A DNA stretch of 64,000 nucleotides from Zygaena filipendulae (lineage: Eukaryota; Arthropoda; Insecta; Lepidoptera; Zygaenidae). The stretch covers positions 1,642,001 to 1,706,000 of the forward strand of contig OU015650.1 in NCBI GenBank assembly GCA_907165275.2, in the 5' to 3' direction. Below, in pieces: positions 42,418 through 51,889 of this stretch; within the stretch, counting starts at the first letter, position 1, and each line of letters opens with the position of its first letter. A program made the translations under genes and the position numbers. The notes beneath the pieces are model-generated. The model had not been told where the DNA came from, did no database searches, and saw nothing but the letters and a program-made list of their open reading frames with translations.

Positions 42418-42690
42418 TCGGCTACTTGACTAAATTTTTTTTTAATCCGTCATGTAGATTAATAAAAAATATTGGGCACGTATTTTTTATTTTTCTACGT
42501 AATCAAAAAATAACGGCGATAGATTGAGTTGAAATTTCGCGTGACGTCACAACCCGGTGCAGTTTGTACGGGGCTTATACCGAATAATGACGTCACGAGT
42601 CCCCCACCCCAAAATTTAATTCGCTTTATCTATGTTTACAAATGCGAAAGTGAGTTTGTTAGTTTCTTTGTTCGTTACGCTTTCACCCGT
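42418..42690 (+). mobile_element. Fold-back MITE, copy 5 (truncated), joined to a Helitron-like 5' end
   Basis: Second-subfamily MITE with GTGACGTCAC and an ATGACGTCAC; its right third is replaced at about 42637 by ACAAATGCGAAAGTGAG and GTTACGCTTTCACCCG, the 5' part of the Helitron-like family. Confidence 0.6.
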
Positions 42691-43649
42691 TAACTAACTT
42701 AACTATATTTGGACGCGACACGATAAACCGTGTATCGTGCGCTTTATCCATGTGGCGCTCGCCTTATCCGCTGTCACAGACGTCAAGAGCGGTGACACTA
42801 CGAGCGGTTAAAAATATCATCGAGTCGACAAGAATCCGTTGCAACTACCTCGCGTCCGCACCTAACTTGCACCATAATTTTTTATTATTCGTCATTATAC
42901 TTATTATACAGTCCACTACATAGTTTATTCATTTTCTTAGGCGTTAGGATCCTGCGCATCCTTAGTTGAGGACTAACGCCGCCAACAATATTCAATCCGC
43001 TAATAACGACGCAACAAGCGACAACACGGGTAAATCCCTTGTCAATATCGCATTTTCAAATTAAATAAATAATAATAAATTATATCGCAGTATTTATTCG
43101 TGGTGCGGGCACTCGTCTTATACCAATTTATTATTTATTAATATGAATTTTCTACAAACAATGTGGTATAGCTTTTCCCAAAGCAATTTCATGAACAAAT
43201 AATTACGTAGGTACCTACCTACTTACAAGTACGGTTACGGTTTTAATAATGTCTGGGTATATAAGGTATATATTGGGTAATATAAGTTACTATTGAGATT
43301 TAATTAAAAATTATTTTTTCACGTAATGTACTTGGAACAATTTAATTTATACAACGTGTTAATAAATTACCTGAAAACCTGATACACCCCATTTGAAAAA
43401 ATAAATAATAATATGGTTATAATATATTTTATGTCGAAAAAATTTATACTTTAAAAGTTACTTTGGAGGTGACCTATCTACGAAATTCCAAGCGCTACGC
43501 CCGCGCCTACCGGTTCGAATTTTTTGCTGCGGGCGGCGTACGGGCCACATATTGTATTATAAATAATTTAGACATGGGCTAGTAAAAATGAAAAATATAA
43601 CCGATATTAAAACATAGTGCGATCGATTCGCTAGTCGATTTTGACCAAA
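42691..43649. other. Higher-GC non-coding stretch, unassigned
   Basis: 42705-43040 is richer in GC with small hairpins (CACGATA/TATCGTG at about 42718-42738; GGCGTTAG/CTAACGCC at about 42940-42980). It could be a promoter region or a solo LTR. The remainder is AT-rich. Confidence 0.3.
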
Positions 43650-43653
43650 CTAC

Positions 43654-44286
43654 TGTTAAATTATTAGCATTAGTAAGGATACCTAGTAAATAAAACAAAG
43701 CCTGATTTTAACAAAACTATATTCCTTTGTGTCTGTATTACCAATTATAATAAAAACTCTTTGATATAATTTGTATCAAATTATATAAAAAATCAAAGCC
43801 AATATAGATAAGCAATAGGAATCTCAAAACATGTTACGCATAAAGTAATCAAATCTCTGAAGCTAAAGTTAAGCTTGAACAGTAGGTATATCCTATGAGA
43901 ACAATACAGTAATCACAATTATTATTACAAGCATTAAATAGAGCCAAAACTGTCTACCAATACTTAACTTTCGATGTTATGATGTCTTCCATCTAGGAAA
44001 TCACCAGCACCACTGACCCGATCCTTTGTTGCTGCCATTATGTAAACATGTTCTCCCGCGCGTTTTTCCCACTATCTCAAATAACATTTTATTTACTCTA
44101 CAGTCTATGAATTCACAATGTTGCCAGTTATTAAATATGAATTGGCCATGGAAATGCAATTTAAATCACTTTAATAAACATTGGTATAATTATTTAAATT
44201 AAGAATCACAATACATAGCATAAGAATCATAATAATATTAATCAATTTTAATATATTAGTACAGAATACCTAAATCACTATTCACA
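43654..44286 (-). repeat. 3' LTR of the Ty3/Gypsy-like element
   Basis: 633 bp, 99.8% identical by eye to 49454-50086. The adjacent purine tract sets orientation. Confidence 0.85.
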
Positions 44287-44298
44287 CTCGCCCATCCT
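44287..44298 (-). other. Polypurine tract of the Ty3/Gypsy-like element
   Basis: AGGATGGGCGAG on the minus strand, immediately before the TGTGAATAG start of the 3' LTR. Confidence 0.55.
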
Positions 44299-44524
44299 GA
44301 CATCTTTGCGACCCTGCAAAGTAAAAAGGTTTTGTAAAAATAATTTCACTTTATCTAAATGTAACACAAATTCAAACCATGATTCTTTTTTTATCCAATC
44401 CATGTTACTAAGTTCCACCAACTTCCACTTAACTTCTATCCATTATCTATAATAAGATTTTATTTTATTCCTTAATAACCAATAATATTAATAATAATGT
44501 TTAGCATTGAACCATTTATCAAAT

Positions 44525-45445
44525 ATTTTATCTGCGGACTCGCTTAGACGATTATGTAATTTTCTTCCAAGTTCCAACTGCTACTAAAGTTGCGTTAGCA
44601 CAATCACTCCTTTTACCAATGATCGACTATGCCGATACCTGCTTTACTGACATTAGCGAGGAGCAGCTAAATAAACTTGAGCGCCTCCAGAATCTATGTA
44701 TCCGGTTCATATTTGGTCTACGCAAATATGACCATGTCTCCGAATTTCGTACCAAGCTCAAGTGGCTTCCGATTTGCCTTCGCCGGAATGCGCATGTCCT
44801 CTTCCTTCTATATAGCATACTGTTCAATCCACCTTTCCCCAACTACCTAAAAGACCTCTTCGTATTTCAATCTTCTTCCCATAACCTGCCTGTTCGATCA
44901 TCCCAGAACTAACTTCTTATGATTCCTGCCCCTAGAACCAACTTTTATGATTATTCCTTCTCTGTACAAGCAGTCCGCTTGTGGAATCCGCTACCTGTAG
45001 AGGTGCGAATAGGCCAAATCACTACCCACCTTTAAGAGCCTGGTGAAGACTTTCTACCTCACTCATGGATCGTGACTCGCTGTAGTGTAACCTTATTATT
45101 TATAGTATGCATCTGTGTTTAAACGCATTTATAAAATTAGTATTTATACCCATAAATATTGTACGTATATATTTTCTATGTGTATATTTTATATCTATGC
45201 GTGTATCTATGTATATCCATTTTTTGTGTATGTCTTTTCTATGTGTCTCTTCTATATTATTTTATGATTCGTTTCACCTATACATATAATATACCAAATC
45301 AACATATAAATTTACTGTTTTTGTCCTGTCCACCCAAAGGTTGTCTGGAAAAGATCGCTAGTAAAGCGATAAGATAGCCTTTTGTATGCCTTTATTTATA
45401 AATTTTTATTTTGTTACCACACTAAAATTATTCTTGTATACAATA
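44525..45445 (+). mobile_element. CR1/L2-like LINE, 3' fragment (copy 2)
   Basis: Shares LLPMIDYADTCFTDISEEQL, then LNKLERLQNLCIRFIFGLRK, with copy 1, in a frame open from about 44580 to 44912. The downstream coding end (LWNPLPVEVR..., TFYLTHGS*) is frameshifted by small indels. The 3' end is GTATACAATAAAGAGTATTC with a short ATCCT tail. It lacks the 60-bp insertion present in copy 1. It lies inside the LTR element. Confidence 0.7.
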
Positions 45446-45469
45446 AAGAGTATTCTATCCTATTTTAAA

Positions 45470-46508
45470 TTCAACGAAAATGGGAAATCTCTCAAAATAC
45501 TATGCTGCAGGAAGTAATGAACAAGCTGATGAAAAGTTTAACCATTTGCTCTACATGGATGATATTAAATTGTACGCCACCACGAAAGACCCATGTTATT
45601 TGGCTGATCTTACGGAAACTTTTTCAAAGGAAAAACGTCGGGTCATATTACCTTTCAGATGCAGACTGGCCAACAGATACCTTCGCTTAATGAAAAAGAG
45701 TAATCAATCTAAACAATAACAGATAGACAACTAAAAATACAAAAGTGGACTCAAAAGGGTATGCATAGACAACACCGGCAAAATTTGTGCAAGTCTAACG
45801 TCGATAATGAAGCATCCAATGCCTGGCTTACTTGGGGTGAACTGTTTCCCGAAACAGAAGGATTTATGCTTGCCATTCAAGACAAAGTCATCGAAACACG
45901 AAACTACCAAAAGCATATACTAAAAGTCCATAATATATCAAATGACAGCTGCAGAAAATGTAACGGTGCCCCAGAAACGATACAGCATCTCATAAGTGTC
46001 TGCAAGTCAATAGTACAAAAAGATTATAAACACCGCTACGACCAGGTTGCTAAGATTATTCATCAGAAACTTGCAAGCAAATCTAAACTGAGGACGAATG
46101 AACCAATTTCTTATTAAAAATACATACCTGACAGTGTTCTAGGGAATTCAACCCACAGGCTGTAGAGCACAATATCTGAAAGCTTACAAAATATACTGAC
46201 CTCAAAACGAAATAGCAAAAAATGTGGAAATTACAGAATATTACCTTCATCCCTGTTGTACTACCACCATCTGAAATCCCTTGTCAACTGCACCAACCCT
46301 TCGCTACCCTCCAATTACCTAGGTACACTTACATTATTATGCAGAAGGCGGTAATCCTAAATACATGTCGAATCGTCCGCAAACTCCTCCAAACTGATGA
46401 CCACACAACTCTTAATACTTCCACTTAAACTAACCTCCACTTGGCTTTGGCCCGTGGTTGCCAATTAATACCAGTCTAGCTGAGAAGAATTCAAAAATCC
46501 AAATTCCC
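45470..46508 (+). pseudogene. Broken Dong/R4-like element
   Basis: Recognisable parts are FNHLLYMDDIKLYATT (about 45535-45590), LTWGELFPETEGFMLAIQDK (about 45828-45890), a zinc finger CRKCNGAPETIQHLISVC (about 45953-46005), YIPDSVLGNSTHRL (about 46120-46160) and IMQKAVILNTCRIVRKLL (about 46338-46390). They are in several frames, with most of the reverse transcriptase and the endonuclease core deleted. It resembles the intact element at 24257-28109 at roughly half of the positions, so it is a different subfamily. It ends against (AAT)n at 46508. Confidence 0.7.
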
Positions 46509-46760
46509 ATAATAATAATAATCCACTTCACAACACACAGATAAGCGTCTTGACCCCACACTAAGCTATAAGCTTGTGTCATGGCAACCAAGCAAACTTG
46601 GTATACCTATAGGTACTTACTACATATTATTACATATGTCCATATTACACTATAGATATAGTATATTATATATTCACGCCCAGACTGGAAAATATAATAA
46701 TATAACAAAATAAAATATAAAAATACAATAATCTATACATACATAATTATAAATAAAATT
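46509..46760 (-). repeat. LINE 3'-UTR repeat with (ATT)n tail, third copy
   Basis: ATAATAATAATCCACTTCAC, CACACTAAGCTATAAGC, GTCATGGCAACCAAGC and CAGACTGGAAAATA match 40812-40985. The Dong-like relic lies directly on its (AAT)n side. Confidence 0.55.
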
Positions 46761-46761
46761 T

Positions 46762-47131
46762 ATGTGTCTGTTTGTAACTCAAAATTAACAGCTTTTTAAT
46801 AAATGCATAATATGAAAATAAGTATAATTATAATATGGCACCTACTTATATGTCTGTCTATTCCGGGTAATCTCTAAAACGGCTGGATCGATTTTAACTG
46901 GACTTTCACTGGCAAATCGTCAAAGTCAAATCATTTATTCAAATTTGGTCCATAATATGACTCTTTGACGTCAACATAATTACAGTTATTATGACAACAC
47001 CCATAAAACATCCACCCTTCACAGCTTCCTAGCTGATGTTATAAGGAGTAACTTGGCTACATTTATTTCCAAAAATTAGTTCCTGCGGGAACTCCGAAAT
47101 CCACGGGAGAAAAATCGCGGGGCACAGCTAG
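46762..47131 (+). mobile_element. Helitron-like element interrupted by a LINE tail
   Basis: Same subfamily as 1827-2080 (GTCTGTTTGTAACTCAAAATT, AACGGCTGGATCG, AGCTGATGTTATAAGGAG, GCACAGCTAG|T). At about 46918-47030 it is interrupted by TCAAAGTCAAATCATTTATT and GACAACACCCATAAAACATC, a minus-strand LINE 3' end also seen at about 58752-58860. Confidence 0.5.
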
Positions 47132-47190
47132 TGATCAATAAATAAATATATATATAAATAAATAAATTTATTTCACACTTTATCTTCATT

Positions 47191-47315
47191 ATTTTCAACC
47201 ATAATTTATAACCATTCATTATTATTCCATTATTTATAACCATTTTATTTTCAACCATAATTTATAACCATTCATTATTATTCCATTATTTATAACCATT
47301 TTATTTTCAACCATA
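47191..47315. repeat. 56-bp tandem repeat, about 2.2 units
   Basis: ATTTTCAACCATAATTTATA recurs at 47191, 47247 and 47303 with a period of 56 bp; CCATT-rich low-complexity DNA continues to about 47480. Confidence 0.8.
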
Positions 47316-48999
47316 TTTTTTTTTTATCCAATTTATCCAATTATTCAAGTAATTCCATTTTTACCAATATTTTATTCATTTAGTCCAATTTATTCATTAA
47401 TACCAGAGATCCATTTAATTATTCCATTTATTACTTTTATACCATTCATCACTTAGATTATCAACCACTTTTAACCATTACTTTAGTATAGGTACATCAG
47501 GTACATGACCATATATTCCAGTATTTAATTTTTGTACCTAATCCATTAGTAATTAAATCCAATAATCAAAATCGCTTTAACTAGTTAACCAGCTAGTTAT
47601 TCCTTACACAATTGGTAGAGTAAATTCTTTTTCCCTCAAGTACCTAGATTAAATTGACATTGAAAGAACTTTATTTGACACAAAACATAGGTACATTAAT
47701 TTTTAAAAAAAGTATGAATAAGGGACTGCTTCCCAACCGCCAAACTATCAGAAACGAACCGGGAGATCGCAAGCGCACCAAACCCAAAATTAACTATAAA
47801 TTCTTCTATGCTATCCACCTGACTCGTCTGTCGAGATTGTATCGGTCTCAGAGTCTATTTAGAACAATTGTATGTAATCTGACTATGCTTTGACACCTTA
47901 TGGACAAGTTCTAGTTGAAGAAAAGAAAGAAGTCTATCCATTACAAACAACCAAGGAAACAAACAAAAATGGATCTTATGTCCTTATTGGCGCCTATCAG
48001 ATAATATACGGAGGTAAAGTTATATAAGTTTGCAAACTTTGTAAGTTTGGATGTAGTGGGTAGTCTCTGGTACTACTGAACAGATTCTTAAAATTCCTTT
48101 ATAAAAGATACTGACACAGCACAGGAGTGACACGTACTTTCCATTTCCAAACAAAGAATTCCTGCCGAAATATCAAAATTCACGCTGGGAAATCAGCGGG
48201 GAAACAGATATTTTAATAGGTTAGGTATGGATAAAAGTGAAATAGGCAATAAGGTAGGTACATTTTATCCGGATGTAAAGGAATTTCGCGGGTTGAATCG
48301 CGGGGGATAGTAGGCACCTAGCAGTAAAATATTACTTATCGTTGAAGGTAAATTATGATAATACTCTAAAACTGATTTTGTTCTCTATACGTATTTATTT
48401 AAGTATTATTAATGAATGTTGGCATATAATCAAAAAAGAAAACTGTGACTATTGTTTTAAACAAGATTCGAATTTGAAAACTAACTTAGAGACCACACTT
48501 GAATCGCAACCTTTTAATGTGTTATACAAATGCATATTACGTTTAATTAAATTGTTTAAATTACAGGAGGATTACAGAATAATTTCACAGAAAGTACCTT
48601 TACCTATCTATTTTCTTCAAAAGCTCAATGGTTAAATAGAGTTACTACTGCATTAATTAACATCAAGTTAAATATTGTGTAATTCCACTACAAATTATTA
48701 AGAAAGACTTACCGCTACCACAATAACCACGAGTATACTCCGCTACTAAGCGCACTAAAGAAGAAATGCTGTAATTGAATACCCGCGCATAATCACACAT
48801 TTTTAGACTTATAAGCATTGATATATTCCTATAAGTAAAAAATCTCCAGGACTTCAAACCCATTTACTACGAATTCTATCGACACCTGACCTTCATACTT
48901 TTATTGGACTACCTCCAAAACCTTTTACAAAAATATCTGATGGAAGCAATAAGACAAGTTTTAGCGAGCAATCTCGAGTATCTAAATTAATCCGTGTAA

Positions 49000-49135
49000 T
49001 CGATATTGTCAGGGAATGCCTCTAAAATCTTTTGTTTCTATTTATGCCATGTAAATTCATAAGAACGCAAAGTCTTGTGCCACAACTTAGCCAATCCAGT
49101 CAAACGGGACTGCACATAATAACTTTTCCATCATC
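49000..49135 (-). pseudogene. Gag relic of the Ty3/Gypsy-like element
   Basis: The minus strand reads SRLTGLAKLWHKTL, then RSYEFTW, stop, KQKILEAFPDNIDYTD, stop, then RLLAKT. The pattern LTG-A-W-L...W...FP is that of retrotransposon capsid domains (Retrotrans_gag type). At least two stops and a frame change show it cannot be translated. Position and strand are right for gag downstream of the 5' LTR at 49454-50086. Confidence 0.65.
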
Positions 49136-49437
49136 GTTCCAACCATGTATTGCCCTTAGATGTTCGATCTTATCAAGATTTTATTAAGCCATTGTAATAC
49201 CGGCAATTCCGATTTCTCAAAATCGAATTCGGGAAAAATACGGGTTTAACCAAGACGTTACTATAATATGGAGCGATCCTACCAGTATCATCCAGTTGTG
49301 AAGATTCTTTATTTCTCACGGCCCGTGGAGAAGGCGTATCTCTAGGCCGCCATGGCGCCCAGGATCTGGAAGTGATCCATGACCGTCGTTTCGTTTAACA
49401 GGACTCCGAGAATGCTTTGGCTGCTTGAATCCTTAAT

Positions 49438-49453
49438 AATCCCACTTCTGAAA
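49438..49453 (-). other. Primer binding site resembling tRNA-Leu 3' end
   Basis: On the minus strand TTTCAGAAGTGGGATT follows the LTR directly. Insect tRNA-Leu commonly ends AATCCCACTTCTGACA, so 14 bases can pair. Known mdg3-type elements use tRNA-Leu. Established knowledge recalled, not searched. Confidence 0.6.
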
Positions 49454-50086
49454 TGTTAAATTATTAGCATTAGTAAGGATACCTAGTAAATAAAACAAAG
49501 CCTGATTTTAACAAAACTATATTCCTTTGTGTCTGTATTACCAATTATAATAAAAACTCTTTGATATAATTTGTATCAAATTATATAAAAAATCAAAGCC
49601 AGTATAGATAAGCAATAGGAATCTCAAAACATGTTACGCATAAAGTAATCAAATCTCTGAAGCTAAAGTTAAGCTTGAACAGTAGGTATATCCTATGAGA
49701 ACAATACAGTAATCACAATTATTATTACAAGCATTAAATAGAGCCAAAACTGTCTACCAATACTTAACTTTCGATGTTATGATGTCTTCCATCTAGGAAA
49801 TCACCAGCACCACTGACCCGATCCTTTGTTGCTGCCATTATGTAAACATGTTCTCCCGCGCGTTTTTCCCACTATCTCAAATAACATTTTATTTACTCTA
49901 CAGTCTATGAATTCACAATGTTGCCAGTTATTAAATATGAATTGGCCATGGAAATGCAATTTAAATCACTTTAATAAACATTGGTATAATTATTTAAATT
50001 AAGAATCACAATACATAGCATAAGAATCATAATAATATTAATCAATTTTAATATATTAGTACAGAATACCTAAATCACTATTCACA
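49454..50086 (-). repeat. 5' LTR of the Ty3/Gypsy-like element
   Basis: 633 bp; one visible difference from 43654-44286 (G at 49602). It is followed by the CTAC duplication. The BEL element 2 target site begins only 29 bp further right. Confidence 0.85.
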
Positions 50087-50119
50087 CTACTTTCTAGTTT
50101 TCAGTTAATTCATTAACAC

Positions 50120-50553
50120 TGTCGCGAATGCGAGTTTGTAAATATTTGAATATAAATTTTAATATGGTCACGTAGGTAGAATATCAGAATAAAATAATCT
50201 TATGAAAGAGGGTAGGGCACAAGATGGCGATTATTACCTGCGCCAGAGCTGTGTGTCCGTCACAAAAGTTATACTACGCTGGATAACTCGTGAGTTTCAT
50301 TATTTTATTACTCCTTATCATATCTGACCCCTTTATACTGACAATGTCCATGTTAATGTGGTAATTGAGATGGCTATATATTATGCGAGGCTAAAAGGGG
50401 CGGCTTAATGGGGAGAAGGGTGGCCGTTGGGGGCTTCGGCCCACGATTACATCTCTTACTAACTTAGCATGGATGTCATAATTTATATGTATCATCTAAA
50501 TAGCGAAGCAGATTATCTCATATCTTGCCAATGACATATTCGATTTGGCAACA
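50120..50553 (+). repeat. 5' LTR of BEL/Pao element 2
   Basis: 434 bp, TGTCGCGAATG...TTTGGCAACA. Confidence 0.9.
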
Positions 50554-50572
50554 TGGTGGAGGTGCTGGGATC
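50554..50572 (+). other. Primer binding site, tRNA-Ala-like
   Basis: TGGTGGAGGTGCTGGGATC directly follows the LTR. Its complement GATCCCAGCACCTCCACCA resembles the 3' end of tRNA-Ala including CCA. Confidence 0.55.
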
Positions 50573-50595
50573 TGATCTCATGACCTAGTAAGAAT

Positions 50596-50830
50596 TGTTT
50601 TCAGTAAAGAAAACACGGTTGGGATTTCAATAAAGAAATCATAGTTTTCAGTAAAGAAAACACGGTTGGGATTTCAATAAAGAAATCAAAGTTTTCAGTA
50701 AAGAAAACACGGTTGGGATTTCAATAAAGAAATCATAGTTTTCAGTAAAGAAAACACGGTTGGGATTTCAATAAAGAAATCATAGTTTTCAGTAAAGAAA
50801 ACACGGTTGAGATTTCAGTAAAGAAATCAT
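50596..50830 (+). repeat. Five 47-bp tandem units, two hairpins per unit
   Basis: Each unit has two self-complementary blocks: GTTTTC-AGTAAA-GAAAAC and GATTTC-AATAAA-GAAATC, joined by ACACGGTTGG. Units 1-4 are nearly identical; unit 5 has two changes (GTTGAG, TCAGTAAA). Further hairpins of the same design follow: GTCTTC-AAAA-GAGGAC and GTTTTC-AAAA-GAAAAC at about 50863-50898, and GTTTTC-ATAT-GGAAAC at about 50933-50948. It lies in the transcribed leader, between primer site and gag. It is not a CRISPR array: there are no unique spacers. Confidence 0.85.
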
Positions 50831-51889
50831 GGATATAAGTAACTTTGTCATGGTGTGTTGGTCTTCAAAAGAGGACATGGTTTTCAAAAGAAAACATGAT
50901 GCCAAAAGGTACCTATCAAAATACGAGATAAGTTTTCATATGGAAACGGGCGGCGGAAGATTTTACAAAATGAGTGCACTCGAAAGCAATTTAGTTTCCC
51001 GCCAGTTGGGATAAGCAATATCGCCAACACATTTAAAAACAAAATGCGTTCGAAAGTTCGGATCCTCTTGTGAAAGCAGGATAAAGTGACACATAAAAGC
51101 TAAAGGGTAAATGAAATGGAGTATCGCTGCGTCTCTTCGATTAATTAATTATGTTGGCAGCAATGTTCAAAGGAAGCTTGATTTTGAAGTTTTTGATTGG
51201 TTCGCGCTCCGATCGGTTCCGCTTAACTTGCTTGCATCGGTTCCCCGTACGTGAATAACTATTTTTCAACTAATGAAGGTACTCTCGGTGAAATGTTTTT
51301 CGTGCGCTTGCGTCTGAAATAATTTTATGCAAAATAGTGTTGGTTGCCTCAGATTGGGTTTGTGTCAGTTCCTGAAGGCTTGTGGTGAGTTTTATTCACA
51401 AGTACAATTGGAGTCGTACGTAATTTTACCAAAATATCTTCTTAAACTTTACCGGTATGAAATGGCGTCGAAAGATTCCGAATCAATTTTACTTCAAAGA
51501 AAGAACCTATTTGTAATATAACATCTTATTCTCATGGAAATTTTCCTCTTATTATAATCTATTTAAAATAAAAGCATACGTTATTCAGATTTATCCTAAA
51601 ATCGCTAGGTAAAGGTAGTCCACCCACAGATCTTCGGCTGGCGGCGTCTGTCCGTCGGTTGAGAAGCGTACCCTCAATACCTGTTATATATATGTTTAGT
51701 TGTTCTATACGTATGCTGTAAATCTTTGTGTTGTGTCAAATAAAGTTTTTTTCAATTTCAATTTCAATTTTCAATTTCAAGATAGGTCGAAAAGTAGGTA
51801 GGTACTTAATTACTGTTTTACGAAGTTTGTCAAACGGTTATTTTTTGCAGAGTTAACGCGGTGGGATAGTATAAATTACATGACTGATC
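50831..51889 (+). other. Leader of BEL/Pao element 2 with an inserted LINE tail
   Basis: No supported gene. About 51600-51785 looks like a retroposed 3' end: CTTCGGCTGGCGGCGTCTGT, then GTCAAATAAAGTTTTTTTC, then CAATTT repeats (about 51755-51780), a polyadenylation-like signal and simple tail on the plus strand. Frames 50829-51014 and 51327-51521 show no family features. Confidence 0.5.

Larger units (their letters stand above)
43654..50086 (-). mobile_element. Minus-strand Ty3/Gypsy-like LTR element, non-autonomous, with nested cargo
   Basis: Two 633-bp direct repeats flank 5.2 kb; the 4-bp duplication CTAC lies outside (43650-43653, 50087-50090). Read on the minus strand the LTR is TGTG...AACA. 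It is followed by a site matching the 3' end of tRNA-Leu (49453-49438), and preceded at the other end by the purine tract AGGATGGGCGAG (44298-44287). The LTRs differ at one visible base (43802 A, 49602 G). The interior retains only a stop-ridden gag fragment and contains a LINE fragment, a broken Dong-like element, a LINE tail and a Helitron-like copy. Confidence 0.8.

Noticed and set aside
49454..50086. Segmental duplication of 633 bp with 43654-44286
   Set aside because: TG...CA ends, flanking 4-bp duplication, primer site and purine tract show that these are LTRs.
50596..50830. Regular 47-bp repeats as a CRISPR array
   Set aside because: Units are directly adjacent with no unique spacers, in a eukaryotic retrotransposon leader; they are hairpin-bearing tandem repeats.
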